Assembly (NCBI GenBank): GCA_023362775.1
Contig: JALMGJ010000002.1
Coordinates: forward strand, 30,781,414 to 30,845,413
DNA length: 64,000 nt
Origin: Charina bottae
Lineage: Eukaryota > Chordata > Lepidosauria > Squamata > Charinaidae
Direction: 5' to 3'
Shown: positions 40,482-54,500 of the stretch, in pieces
Layout: every line of letters starts with the position of its first letter
How positions within the stretch are numbered: the stretch's first letter is position 1
Made by a program: the position numbers and the translations under genes
The notes under the pieces: generated by a model
Database searches by the model: none
What the model was told of the DNA's origin: nothing
Seen by the model: the letters and a program-made list of their open reading frames with translations, nothing else

Positions 40482-40935
40482 TGTTGGGGTTTGATAAACC
40501 CAGGAATTTACTTCTAGATATAAATTATACAGAGAGGCTTGATTTCTAGGTAAAAGGTGAAATATTCTGCACAGTCACCCAATTAGCAGCCATTGTTGTA
40601 GGAATGATGTGTCATGTGTGACTCATTCAACAGGTGCTTAGAGTTAGGTTGGGTGTGGTGAATAACGAGAGTGACCTATAATGTGATTGGTCAGGTTCAC
40701 TATATATGCAGAGACATTCTCATTTCCCATTATTCCCATTTTACCTCGTGAAAGCTGTATCGTTGATGGTGTATCATTTGTTACCTGTGGAAGTGATCTG
40801 TAAATACGTATGTATATAAAGTAAATAGGATATTTGATATAACTTCTGTTTGGAGTCTATTTACTGCATAGTACGTGGATCACTGGTGCCTAGGAGAGAG
40901 GCAGTCCGCTCCATCTCCGCGCGCTCCCTCTGACA
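40482..40935 (+). mobile_element. Solo LTR with 5-bp TSD upstream of gene B
   Basis: The 454-nt block TGTTGGGGTTTG...CCCTCTGACA is flanked by CTGCA at 40477-40481 and 40936-40940. Block A at about 8330 reads straight through CTGCAGTTCTAGG, the empty site. A TATATATG motif is at about 40700, so plus orientation is likely. It lies 1.4 kb upstream of the gene B start. Confidence 0.88.
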
Positions 40936-42376
40936 CTGCAGTTCTAGGGAACCAAATTATGAGTTCTTATGTTTTTGTTCTACTTTCTGAAGATTAAGAG
41001 CAAGGACAAATTATCAAGGACTAGGCCTCATTGATTGCCCATGCAAAGAGATCACCCATCATCTGCCACAGGTGAAGAACAGATGCAAAAAGTGTGAGAG
41101 GAGACAACAAAGTTAGGAATGCAGTAAATGTTGGAGATCCTCTGGCACTCACCCCAAACCCCAATCCTTTTTACATTTTTTTGAGGTTCAGGCTACTGGC
41201 ACACACCTCTGGAGACCATACTGTTGGCCAACATCTTTGGAAACAGAACTTTAGATTCATGTTCATCCTTGAACCAGCTGATCGATTGCAGGATTGGTCC
41301 AGACATGAGATGGAACAAGGGAGATGGGCGGGGAATAAATTGAAATAACAAATAAAATAAATAAAATAAATTTACTCCCTAATTTACATTCCAATAAATG
41401 GTTTTGGAGGAGGTCTCTAGATGCAAAGGGTAGAGGTCTTAGGTGCACACTTAGCAGAACTACTCAGACCTTTCCATCCCATGGCATTGCCCATGGCCTC
41501 ACCTTCTCAGAATTTGATTACCCCTTCACCCTCAGCCATTGTTGCTACAGTACTCATCTGGCAGTATCTCTTGGTCCCCTACTTGGTAACCTATGTAAGT
41601 GAAAGCAAATATCATCACAACATAAACAAGTCAGTAAACAGGCCACTTTTCAGATTAATGCCCTGCAGGAAATGCATTACAAATGAAGCAAAATACAAAA
41701 TAAAATCCAAAGCATCACAGCACCATCCAGGGAATGTCTATCATGTCTTATCTCTAAACATGGAGACTGAGAGTCTTCTCCATTTAGAAAGACAGTAGAA
41801 GATTTTTAACAGGTGCCTCTGATGGATTATTCCATATATCATTATCTGGAGGTAACCAATTTGGAGTATCTGACCTTCATTGAGGAAGATGGCCTCCTAC
41901 ACACGAGACAGAATAAGAAGGAATTAGAATGTCCCCACTGGCTAGTAAAAAATGGTTCAATTCTTTTAGCAAATTACAATCTTCAGAATCTGAAGAAAAA
42001 GTTTCGAGACTAAAAAGCAACAACCTTCCCTGAACTGTTCCTTCCTGACTCTTGAACTCGAACTATGCCCATGAGTCATTCAAAACTGTTTTCTCCACCT
42101 GCACACCTCTGTTGCAACAGTCATTCCCAATTCCCCTTCTAATTATTACAATCATGGTTATTTACTCTGGTTTGGACAAAATTTATGGGATTTCCACCAG
42201 CATCACTCCATTAGTTTTCAACCAATGAGGCAAAAAATGGGATATACAATAACTGGAGATCTGACGTGTAACTACCTCCTGCTCCCTCACTGCAGTTCTG
42301 CTCTTCTGTGAGATCTCAGATCCAACTTTGTTCCAGAGAGAGGACTATAGGAAGGATCTCCATCAATAGATGAACA

Positions 42377-42591
42377 ATGCTGTTGCTGCCAATGCAGATC
42401 ATTCTCCTTCTATCCCAAATTCCATGTTCCACCATGCTGATGAAATGTCCACTGAAGGTGATAATAGAAGGAAAGAAGGAGTTTAATTTCTACAAGCCAG
42501 GAGACTACCTGATTAGTGGAATAACAAGAATAATAGTTTCTGTCCTTTACCCATATGGTTTCTCTCAGCCTCCAACACACAGATTAAGAAG
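42377..42591 (+). CDS. V2R gene B exon 1
   Basis: 215 nt; signal peptide [17 protein letters not shown], then [12 protein letters not shown]; donor AAGAAG|GTAAAT. Ends with two bases of a split codon. Confidence 0.9.
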
Positions 42592-45500
42592 GTAAATGTT
42601 GGCATTTAAAGAATTCTGGTGTCTGATTTTACCCATTCCAATGTCTTTTTACAAGGAATTATTTTTCCAGTTCCTAACCTTGGGAAAGGCAGGTCATTAT
42701 TGCTTCCCCCAATTTGCTTTATGGAAAAGGCTCCTGGGCACATGATGATTTTTGAAAGCTGAGCATGCAAAGTTCCTTTTAAGTTCTTCTGAAAGGATCA
42801 GCCACAACACTGGGCAGCCTTGGCAGGACCCTCCCAGGATGCCACCTGTGTGGGTGGGGTTCTGTCTGTCCGCACAATGATTCCTTGGTCCTGTAGAGAG
42901 TCAGAAAATACCCTCTGAGCAGGAGGCGACCTCTTAAGCTTGCTCCCAACCATCTCTTCTCATTCCCTACATTGCACTATATACATTGCAATAACTCCAA
43001 AGCCATAAATATTCTCCAGCAAAACAATCTCTGGGTCTAACGATGGCTTGTGGAGGAGAGGACCAGGCAGGTAATACCAGCTGCTCAAGAGTGCATTTAC
43101 CAGCACTTGAATGGAGCCATTAGTCACATACTGGGAGGCATAATAGGAAGAATTAATATAATATTATGAAAACATGTATGTAGACTTGGTAAAACTCCCC
43201 TTTTAGTCTTCTGGAGGGCTGTGTAAACCTGGCTCTTCCTCCAAGCATTGGGCTAGAATGGGGGGTTGAGCTGAGAGGATGGTTGGCCTGGCAACTGGGG
43301 TAAGGGTATGTCTTTAACTATAGTAGGTTTTATGGATTGTTCTGAGCTGCCTAGATTCATTAGATGAGATAGGCGGCCATAGAAGTCCTGTAAATAAAGA
43401 AATGTTTAGTTTTGCAGAAGTTTATATTAAACCAATTGAGACAGTTATAGTAGTAAGACACTTCTCCAGTTTCTTCTACTACTTTTCCTAACTGTTTTAG
43501 TCATATTATAATAGTTATTTCCTTATTTTCCGCCAAAGACAAAATGTGGAGAACATGATAGTTAGGATCAGCTCTGGTATTTTTGGTAGGATCCCTTTGA
43601 TCCTGACATACCAAGCTTACTCTATCTCTTTGGTGCTTGTTTTGGGAAGAAGCTGCCTTTGGGGGAAATTGAACAGTCCTAATAGAAATGTCCAAAGAAT
43701 TCTATCAACTGGAAAGGCCCTACAAATAAATGATTCAGCAGTTTCCTATTTTTTCATCAAACAATGGGTATCTGATAATATTGTCTGCATTGCAATATAT
43801 AAATATAAAGCTACAGAAAATATGACATGCGTTTATGAACTGAAGAAGAAGGTCCAAATTCATGATGAGGACCTTTTGATATCTGTTACATTGCAGTGTG
43901 CGATTGAACTTCTACCACATTCTGCCCTTCTTGTTTGCTGTTCATGAGATCAACCAGAATCCAAGGCTCTTACCCAATATCACCCTGGGCTACAACATCT
44001 ATGAGAGCTTTTTCAAAGGAAAAATGACCTATGAGGCCATGATGGACTTGCTGTCTACAGGGCAGGAGAATGTCCCAAACTACAGATGTGGAAGACAACA
44101 GAACCTGCTGGCAGTTCTTGAAGAGACAGATTCTGAACTTTTTCAACATATTTCTACCATGTTGGGCATCTACAAGATCCCACAGGTATGAAGCCAAAAT
44201 GAACTTAATTCCCTGTTATAAAATCTTCAGATTATTGCAGAAGACAACACTCATATATATCTCCAAATAAACCTGGAGGCAGAGAGTAGATACTAAAGAC
44301 CTGAAATAATTTTGTTTCCATAAAGTACATATATCTTATTATTGTCTCCCTGCCACAACATGGCTTTGAAACAATACCTAGGCTTTGTGACTTCTCCTTT
44401 TCTGCCACAGAAGAGCCTTTCTTCAAAGAAGCAAAGCAGCATTTATATGAACTTGGGTCCCATGGAATAATGTTTATTAAAGTTGGGGAAAGGGTGGAGA
44501 AATGTTAAGGCCCACAAATGCTTGGAGAAAGGGAACAGGTTGAATGTGGCCTGTTGCAAGTGTGAGTGTTTTCAAAATGGGTATGAAAGGCAAGATGAAA
44601 GAGAGGCAAGAGTTATATGAGTGCTGAACAAGTGAGTTTTAAATTTAAAATTTTAGAGTTAGTGACCAGTACAAAAGAGGTGGGTTGGGCCACAGAATCA
44701 TAGAATGAAAAAGGCTGTAGAGATCTTCTATCCCAAACTCTTCCCAGACATAAATCCTCAGACCACTCCAGACAAATGACTGTCAAACATTTACATGAAA
44801 CCCTCCCGTGATGGAGATCCAGGAGGCAGGCTAGTCCAGCACTTGATAACTCTGATAGTCAGGAAATTTTAAGATTATATTTTAAGAAACTTTTTAAGGT
44901 TGGGTCTGAGGATCACATTACAAAAGAAAGAGAGGAAGGAAAAGGGAATTTGTCAAGGAACGCCATGGAAAACCAAGGAGAGCATGAGGGCACATCCAGA
45001 CAGCAGCTATAAAATGCTCCCTCTACTCCATAAGAGAGCACAAAGGATCTCATCATCAATTTATTTGCTCCTCTTATGAACTGGAGCTTGCAACAGTGCC
45101 AGTGATCTTTGGGTTATTAAACAGGATTCTGCCTTCCAGACATCTGAAATATGTCTATAATTAAGAACCAGTTAAAGAGTTTATTATCAAATATTTGAAA
45201 TCAAACAGATAAAGGCAATAAAATAATATTCAAATAAGAAACAATTGATGGGAGGAATATAACAAACCATATTTCAAGCCAACATATAGAGCAATCAAAA
45301 CAGCAATAATAATCTATGAGAATGAAACATGTTTGTCAGTATAATGAAAGAAAAGAAGTTCTGTGAATAGCATCATATGGTCTGGGGTTGTGATTTTGGC
45401 AGGTTCTGATTGAGAATGAGACTCTGGGATTTAGCCGTCAGAATGGCATGTGTGAGATTGTTTGTGTGTATGTGTCCCTGGTAAATCAGGAGAGTTCTCT

Positions 45501-48500
45501 GCTTCAATGTATTCAGATGCTCCTCTCTGCCCTGGATAATTTTCAGGGTCTAATCTACTATGTGGGTGACCCGTAGTGTATGTAGGGCTCAGGTGAGCCT
45601 CAGCTGTTGTCAGCAAAAGTCCCCCCTCCATCATATCCATCAGCCATGCTTAACTGCATGGGTAGGGTCTGACCAGAAGTGTGTGCTGCATGAGGATCAC
45701 CCATGAGGATAACCCATGAGGATTACTCACCAAAAAGGTCTGAGCCCCCTAGCTTCAAAGGGAGTGAAAAGGACAATATGAGAGAACACCAAGGGAGCCA
45801 GCAAATGTCAGGTAGGTGTGGTTTTCTGGAAACTTCTCTCAGCAGTCAGGAAAGGAGGCCCTTACATTTAAGCACCTGAGTTTTATCATAAAAAGGGACA
45901 CAAACTACCAATATTTCTCTTTCATATTAGATCAGCTATGGGGTTATCAGCCACATTCCTGAGCCAAGTCATCAATTTCCCTTTTTCTACCGTATGAATC
46001 CGAAACAAGAACCTCCTTACTCAGCAATTGTCAAGCTGCTCCTGCATTTCCGATGGACGTGGATTGCCCTTCTTTCCCAGGACAATGAAACAGGAGAAAA
46101 CTTTAAAAGAACCTTTGCAACTATAGCTGAAAAAAATGGGATTTGCATTGTCCTCTCAGAAACCATCCCAGCAATGAATGAGGATATAAGTGTCGGGAAA
46201 GTGTTGATGAGAAAACAGAGGCAAAGGCTCTTTTTCCTTATCAATAATCCAGTAAAAATTACAGTTTGTCAACTGGATCTTCAGGCCACAATAATACTAT
46301 CAGGGCTACTAGACAGAAATAACAATATTAATAACTTCATTGGGGGAAAAGTGTGGATTGCAACTACTTTGTCAGTTATAGGTGTAAGAATGTTTTACTC
46401 CTGGGTCGATCTCCAACATAAACATGCTTTGTTTTCCTTCTACACACAGACAAAGGAAAGGACACAATATTATGATTTTGATTCATATTACACTTCCATA
46501 AAGCAATATGTGAAGGCAGCATTTCAGTGTTCCTATTCAAGGCCTGTGTTGTCTAAGAAAGTTTGGGAAAGGTGCACAGAAAAAGAGAACTGGGAAATCT
46601 CACCCACTGAAATGGTTGGAAGAATCCTGTCTCAGGATGCCTCCAGTATTTCCACAGCAATCCAGGCTCTGGCCTGGGTCCTCAATGCTGCCTCTTCCTC
46701 CCTACTGAGTAGGAGGAGGATGCGGTTTGGAGACCATCAGACACTCCAGATTGTACAGCCATGGCAGGTGAGAATTCTCCTTTCAGGTTCCATTAATGCT
46801 CCTGCTTCAATTTCTCAGTGTTAAATTGGATGATGTGAGGGGAGAAATATTCCAAAAAGCAGTTGCCAAATTTGTAGCATTTGAGAGTGAGACATTATGT
46901 TGATAAATCTTCCAAAGTTGAACTATCTGTGCTGGTTTGGATGCTGTAATGAGAGAGATGCCTCTATTTTGACAAAGGAATGTTCCTCATTAGCAAACTA
47001 AATAAGCACCAGGATGCTCCAGGCATCCCCATCCCTCTCCCGTGATCACACCTACTGGTCTTGTCTCAGTTCTGAGCCAAGGAGTTAGTCTTGACTTTGG
47101 TTTCATGGCCTAACAGAAGGAGGTTCTATCAAGGGAAATCTTCCACACAGTGCATGAAATACTAGGTTATTCAAGACAGGTTACTATTGACTTGTTTTAT
47201 ACACTGGAGTCTTATATGTACAGTTTACATGCATGTATATTTAGGAAAATGAGATTAAGAGTCTGCAATACAAACATTTCAACTATCCTTATCCTGCATC
47301 AGATTTGGGGGTAACTTCTAGTGCCACAGCACTTCTGGCACAGAGCACGATCAGTGTTAAGGGTAAGTATTATAAGTACTATAAGAATCAGTTAGCCTGG
47401 GCAAACCCTTTGTGAGGTTCCTAATGCCCTAATCTTAACTTCTAAGAACATCTCCCACACACCATTAAGGATATGCAAAAGTCTTTATTAAGATGGGTAA
47501 CTTCAAGCTCTTCAAAGCCTTGAATGAATTGTTCGTGCTTAAAGACCCAATTCAGACAGTTCCATTCCCCCTCAGCCCCTCCCAGCATTGCATGCCTCAG
47601 TTCAGTACTTTTCCATCCTTCCCTGCCTCCCTCCTCCTTTTCTGCAATATTTACAACCATTCCCAGGTGGACTCATGTACCTTTTCTCTGATAAGACATT
47701 TGTCTAAACAATCTTAACACCTCTCTGGAATGCATGTCACTGTCTTCCTAGCAACGTGAATACATTGTTATTGAGGTTTTCTTGGGAAGAGGGTGTGGAA
47801 TCGCTTCACCAATTGAGGCGCTCAAACATGTTGACTGTTGACCCATTCACTATGCCCCTTTGGGAAATGTTTCCATTGTATTAGGTACTGCAGCTTTCTC
47901 CAGTGTTTTCTGGCATCAAGGATTTCTTGCACCTCTAAATGCTGTTCTCCAGTGAACATCAATGGTGTTGGAGGTGTTAGCTCTGGATGCCATTCTTCTG
48001 ACTCGTGAACTAGTTTTAGTAGGCTGCAATGGAATATAGGATGAATACTTCTTAGTTTTTTTGGTAGTTGGAGTTGTACTGTCACCTCATTTACTTTAGT
48101 GATTGGGAAGGGCACAATGTATTTCAATGAACATGAATTTGAGTAAACTCCGAGAGACAGTGGAGGACAGGAAGGCCTGGCGTGCTATGGTCCATGAGGT
48201 CACGAAGAGTCGGACACGACTGAACGACTGAACAACAACAATGTATTTAGGGCCCAACTTCTTTGACAGTTGGGAAGATTTCAAAATATGTGTGGATAAA
48301 TATACTTCCCCCCCCCCTTTCAATGGCCACTCCGGCAATCTTTTGTGATCTGCATATTTTTGTAGTCCTCTTTGGCCCCTTTTTAGTGATGTTTCAATTA
48401 TTGGCCAGCTGTCTTTCAATTGCCATATCCACTCATCTAGGGGAACCACTTGGGTTGGTTCTTTTGGTAACTCTGGGATGGCTACAGATTCTTGGCCGTT

Positions 48501-51500
48501 TGCCATCTGGAATGGGGAGAATCCTGTACTTTGATGTACCACACTGTACGCTACGTCTGAAAAAGGAAGCAGGTCCACCCAATCATCTTGTTGATAGTTG
48601 ATGTAACACCTCAGATATTGTTCCAACCCCTAGATAATTCATCCAGTCACTCTGTCCATCTCTGGATGGTGGGCGGAGCTTAGCCCTTGAGTGGCCCCAA
48701 TCAGCTTTAAGAACACCTTCCAAAACTTTGATGTGAATTGGATGCCGCAGTCGCTGATTACTCTTTCTGGGACCCTGTGTAATCTATAAATGTGCTGTAT
48801 AAACATTTTAGCCAGTTGTCCAGCAGTGGGTAGGCTGGTGCAGGAAATGAAATGGGCTTGTTTCAAAAATAAATTGGTTACCACCCAAATCACCATTTTC
48901 TTCTTACTCTCTGGTAATTCCATGATAAAGTCCATGGCAATTTGCTTCCAAGGCTGGCTGGGGCTTGCCACATTCTGTAACAATCCCTTTGGTCTTCCCC
49001 TCACTAGCTTTGCCATCACACATATAGGGCAACTGTCTACGTATTCCTTCATGTCTTTATGCATGGATGGCCACCAGAATTGTCTGCTTGCTAGTTGTAG
49101 GGTTTTTACAAAGCCAAACTGGCCAGCAGTTTTAGCATCATGGACCCTATTTAGGATTTTCTTTCGCAGTAACTTTGGTACATATAACTTGTTGTCCTTC
49201 CACCACAGCTCTTGTTTATGCACCAGGGAGGGGCAATTTTCCTGTTGCCATTCATCTTCTTGCAGGGTGTCTTGTAATTCCTCTTGTAAAATCTAATCTA
49301 TTGATTTAATTAGATTGGAGGTTTGACTTCTGGTGATTGCAACCATCCCTAATTGTGAGGAAGGGATAATTGAGTCTACTACCTCTTCTCTTTGGCTGTT
49401 ATGTTGGGGTAGTTGAGACAAGGCATCAGCCAGAAAATTCTTTCCCCGTGGTAGGTATTTCAAAGTGAAGTTAAATCTACTGAAGAATTGTGTCCAACTG
49501 ATCTGTTTGGGGTTCAATTTCCTTGGGGCTTTTAAAGCTTCCAAATTTTTGTGGTCAGTCCAAACTTTGAATGGGTGGGAGGATCCTTCTATTAAGTGTC
49601 ACCAGGTGACTAGGGCCCACTTTACCCCAAAGGCTTATTTTTCCCACATGCTCCACCATCTTTCTGTTTCAGAAAATTTCCGGGACAGGTATGCACATGG
49701 CCGCAACATCCCTCCATCTTTTTGTAATAGGACAGCCCTCACCACTACATCAGAAGCATCAGCTTGGACAATCAAGGGCACCATGGGATCGGGATGTTTT
49801 AGTATCAGCTCAGAAGTGAACAATGCCTTTAGGCAATTGAAAGACTCTTGGCATTCAGCACCATCCCCAGTCTTTTCACTGGTTTAGGGTCTCCTTTCCC
49901 TTTGGTCTTGAGTAAGTCAGTAAGGGGCAATGCCACTTGAGTGAAATTGGGGACAAACTTGTGATAGAAATTAGTGAACCCCAGGATACTTTGTAGTTGT
50001 CTCCTACTCTTTGGGGTCTCCCAAGACACTACATCTTGTACCTTCACTGGATCCATGTCGATCCCTCTACTGGAGACCCGGAACCCCAGGTAATCCAATT
50101 GTTCTTTGTGAAACTCACACTTAGATAATTTGGCATGCAACTGATGTTTTAACAGTCTCTTCAACACTTCTCTCACCAATTTCACCTGTTCTTCCAGCAT
50201 CTCTTAATAGATTAATATATCATCCAAACAGACCAATACTTCTCTGTATAAGAGATCATGTAGCACCTCATTTATCAGTTGCATGAAGATCCCAGGGCTG
50301 CCTGAAGCCCAAAAGGCATCACCAAGGATTCAAAGGAGCCTATCTGGCAATTAAAGGCAGTTTTCCACTCGTCTCCCTCCCGAATTCAAGCCCAGAAGTA
50401 TGCTTCTCTCAAGTCCAACTTGGTAAACATTGTTCCTTTGGAAAGCTGGGCTAGTATATCTTTCGTCAGTGGGATAAGATACTTATTGGAGGTGCAAATG
50501 GCATTCAACCCCCAGTACTAAGTACACAGTCTCAACGAACCATCTTTCTTGGTTCTAAACAAAGACTGGGCCTCATGGTGTCTCTCCTCCACTGCCACGG
50601 TTTGCTTAAATTTTGTCACTGGGGTCCTAGCACCTTTCTCACTGACTTTGGAGTTGTAGATTGTGGGCAGTTGGCAATACAGTGCCCCTCCTTGCCACAT
50701 TTAAAACATAAACCCTTATTCATATGCCACTCTTTCTCTTCATCCCATGACTTCCTCACTCCTTTTCTATCCGCTGCCACCATCTTTGGGACCAGTTGCT
50801 TCCCAGCTGCCTGTGTTCACTGCTGCATTTTGACCCAAAGCCACATGTCTTCTTTGGGTAGATGAACCCTCATTTTAGGTTCTTGTCAATTAACCCCCGC
50901 AATGCTTCTAATTCTTTTTGGGACATTGAATATAGTTTGGTTTTAGGTAATTCTGCCCCTGGGATGATTTCTATGGCACAGTCTGATTTTCTATGAGGAG
51001 GGAGCTGATTCGACTCGGCTTCCCCAAAATCCTCCTCCAAATCATGGTACTGCAGTGGTATGGGCGTCTCGTTCGCCTTAATCTCCATCATCATTCAATC
51101 CCACATCTCTGCTACTGCCGCTGTCATCTCAACCTCAGGACTCACCTCTGCTGGGCTTACGCCTTTGTAACTCCCATCTGTAAAAGTCAATTTCCCTGTG
51201 ACCCAATTCACTTGGGGATTCCTCTTCCATAGCCATGCCAGACCCAACACTATTGATTGGTTAGTGATTGGCGCCACCACAAATCTCAATAGTTCCTTGT
51301 GAGTCCCTATCCACATTTTCACTTCTTTAATGTAATATTCCACAGGGCTGCCTTGCATCTCTGACCCATCAAGTTGGGTGAAAATAATGGGGTCTTTCAA
51401 CCTCCCCACTTTTAGTTTTAACCCCGTTACTATGGCTAGGTGCATTAAACATCACATGCAGCCCGAGTCCAGGAGCCACACTAAATTTGCACAGCTCTCA

Positions 51501-54500
51501 CCCTCTAGTGTCTTTAGTTACACCCCCACCAACATGGTTGGGCAATCTCCACTCACCATCAGATCTGAGTGCCCATTCTTGACCACCTGCCCATCAGCGC
51601 TTTTCAGGGCAGGTTTCATCCATTTCCCGCTGGTTGGGTTTCTTCATCAGTGGAAAGTCCCCCAACAGTTTGGGCCTCATGGCGTCTCTCCTCCGCTGCC
51701 ACGGTTCGCTTAAATTTTGTCACCGGGGTCCTAGAACCTTTCTCACTGACTTTGGAGTTGTAGATTGTGGGCAGTTGGCAATACAGTGCCCCTCCTTGCC
51801 ACATTTAAAACATAAACCCTTATTCATATGCCACTCTTTCTCTTCATCCCATGACTTCCTCACTCCTTTTCTATCCGCTGCCACCATCTTTGGGACCAGT
51901 CACTTCGCAGCTGCCTGTGTTCACTGCTGCATTTTGACCCAAAGCCACATGTCTTCTGCTTCACCCACTAGGCAAATCCACTCTTGTAAGGTCCCTGGAT
52001 TCCCACTTCCTAAGGATCAATCTAGGATTTCTGGTTGCAATCCTAATTGGAAGTATTCCACTTTCAGGGACTCTGGCCAGTCAGTCAACAACCCAGCTAG
52101 GCTCTTAAGTTCCAAGATGTACTCTGAAATGGACCTGTTTTCTTGCTTGAGGGTCTGCAAGCTAGTTTTTGCTCGCATTCATCTCCCCCATCAGGTGCAC
52201 GATCTGTCCTTCTGAACGCAACTCCCAATATTTGGGATGATTCCCTCTTTCCTGCTTGTTCACCCAGTAATCAGGGGCTCTGTCCATACCTCTACCCACC
52301 TCCAGAACCCACAGCACCTTCCTCATGGGTCTAGATTTGAGTACACTCTCACTGGTGGTGAAGCGCTTTGGTTTTGCCCCCATTTGCTCCAGTCTGCTCA
52401 GGGACCTCTGTGAAATTGGGTATGAGATTTACCCCAGACTCCACAAAGAAAAAACAAGCACTGGTAACTAAGTATTTTACTTTTCTAAAAACTTCCTTAG
52501 TTAGCTGGGGCTATGTTTATTACACAAAATAAGTCCCTGCAGTTTCTTTGGCAAGATTTTGAAAGTGGTTTTCCCTTTCCTGCTTCGTCTTCTTGGGGCC
52601 GAGGGAGAGGGACTGGCCCAAGGTCACCAAGCTGGCTTCAAGCCTGAGCAGGGACTAGAACTCACGGTATCCTGGTTTCTAGACTGATGCCTTAACCACT
52701 ACAACAAATAGGCTGATATAGCAATACCTTATTGCTTGGGTTCTATCTATAACTATGCCTTACATCTTGTAGCACTTATCTAATTTTGTAATCTTGTTTT
52801 GGCTTCACCAATACTCTTGGATTTCTATTGATGTATGTATTGGTCCAGCTACTCTATTCCTAAGCCAATTCTCTTAGTTCTAGACTCTTTTGCACAATCT
52901 ATCTTCAATTGCAATACCTCTCTTCTATAACTATTCCAACTATACAACTAAATCACCTAAATTGGTGAATCATTAACCCTCCATAGTTCTCTATTGCTAC
53001 TCTCCCTACCTCCCTATTTCTCTAGCACTAATCTCTATATTCCCAGGTTGGGGGATCTGTTCTCCTTCCCAAAGAAGTTCACTCTGTCCTTTATCTCTTC
53101 TGATTTCCTCCTCTTTTCTGCTCCACCAAAACCTCCTACAATGCCCAAAGGTGGATCTCAAGCTTCCTTCTGAAGCTGCACATGTGATTTTCTATGTCTT
53201 TGCAGCTTCATCTGTTCCTGAGAAACTTCCAGATTCACAATCTTTCCAGGGATGGGGTTTATTTGGATGAAAATGGAGTTCCTGTGGCTGACTTTGATAT
53301 CATGCACTGGACAGTGTTTCCCAACATGTCTGATGGTTGGGTGAAAGTTGGGGGTGTAGAAAGTGAAGCCTCCTCCAAAGTCAAGGTCTCCATCAATCGG
53401 AACGCCATCCTGTGGCCAACATCATTTAAGAAGGTAGCTGATGCTATTTGGGTTTTGGTCTTTCGTTTACCTTTTCATATGCAAAATTTTCTGCTCAGAA
53501 ATAATTCTCATTGAGGACAATTGAGATAACCTCCAAAGAAGGGAACCTAAAGCCTGATTAATTCATTAGATACCATGGTTCTTTAGTTGTTTTCCAGTAG
53601 TTTATCACAAACTGGAACCTGCTACACCACCACTTGTTTTGGGGGTTTTACAGTCTACATTATTAAACTCGAATATGACACCATAATTCATAATCTATCA
53701 AACTAACTTATTTTCAATAAGAGAAACACCAGAGTGTTAGAGTTAGGGAAAAATACAAGATATAGCATTCCTACATATGCGCAAAGGAGCAACACATTTT
53801 GTAATGGAACAACTTTCCTTAGGAATGGAGAGGAAGACAAAGTGGAAGCTTCTGGATTATGCAGAGAGATTGATAGAGAAAGAGAGTAGCCTTTCATTTG
53901 CCACAAGTGCACAGAGTCCTTTCCATAAAGGTCAATGTTAGATGGCACCCCAAACAGTTAGAGAGGAAGGAAGATAGGGGTACCTATCAGTAACTGCTAT
54001 GCCACTATTCCTTGGTTGAGTTTGCTCAATGTGCTCCTAGGCTTCCTGAAACCAGTTCATTGAAATAAACCCCTCTAATTCCTGTGTTGCCCTGGCTGAT
54101 CTTTATTTGCTTGTTTAGATGGCACCTTCTTCTAGATGTACAGAAAGTTGTTCTCCAGGATACGCCAAGGTCATGAGAGAGGAAGAACCAGTTTGCTGCT
54201 ATGATTGTTCTCTGTGTGTGGAAGGAACAATCTCTGTGCAAGAAGGTAGGTGGCTCTGGAGAAAAGGGAGAAATTGAGTATGTATTCAAAATTCACCTTC
54301 ACGTTTCTGGGCAACATTTGTTAAAGGTGTTTTCTTTCCTGCTAATTGTAGACCTAATGACTAGATTTGTTTTTTTCATAATTCCACAAAGCAAAATAAT
54401 GAATTTCTTGTAGGGATCCAAAAACATTTCAAGGATTGGGTGCTATCACCTAATTTTGCATGGTGATGTGGCCATTAACTTAATTAACGAAAGATAGCTG

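Larger units (their letters stand above)
47411..52425 (-). mobile_element. Ty3/Gypsy chromovirus-type element, decayed and rearranged
   Basis: Minus-strand element in intron 3 of gene B. From 5' to 3' on the minus strand: gag end with CCHC (about 52385-51640), protease (about 51500-51095), RT (about 51094-49829, interrupted by a copied gag piece), RNase H (49823-49293), integrase (49223-48250) and chromodomain (about 48125-47822), then a 3' LTR (47411-47739). The 5' LTR and gag start are missing. Stops and frame changes are frequent. Block A has the uninterrupted site near 19760-19840. Confidence 0.88.

Noticed and set aside
47493..47717. Small secreted-like protein frame
   Set aside because: Lies inside the probable Gypsy 3' LTR on the opposite strand.
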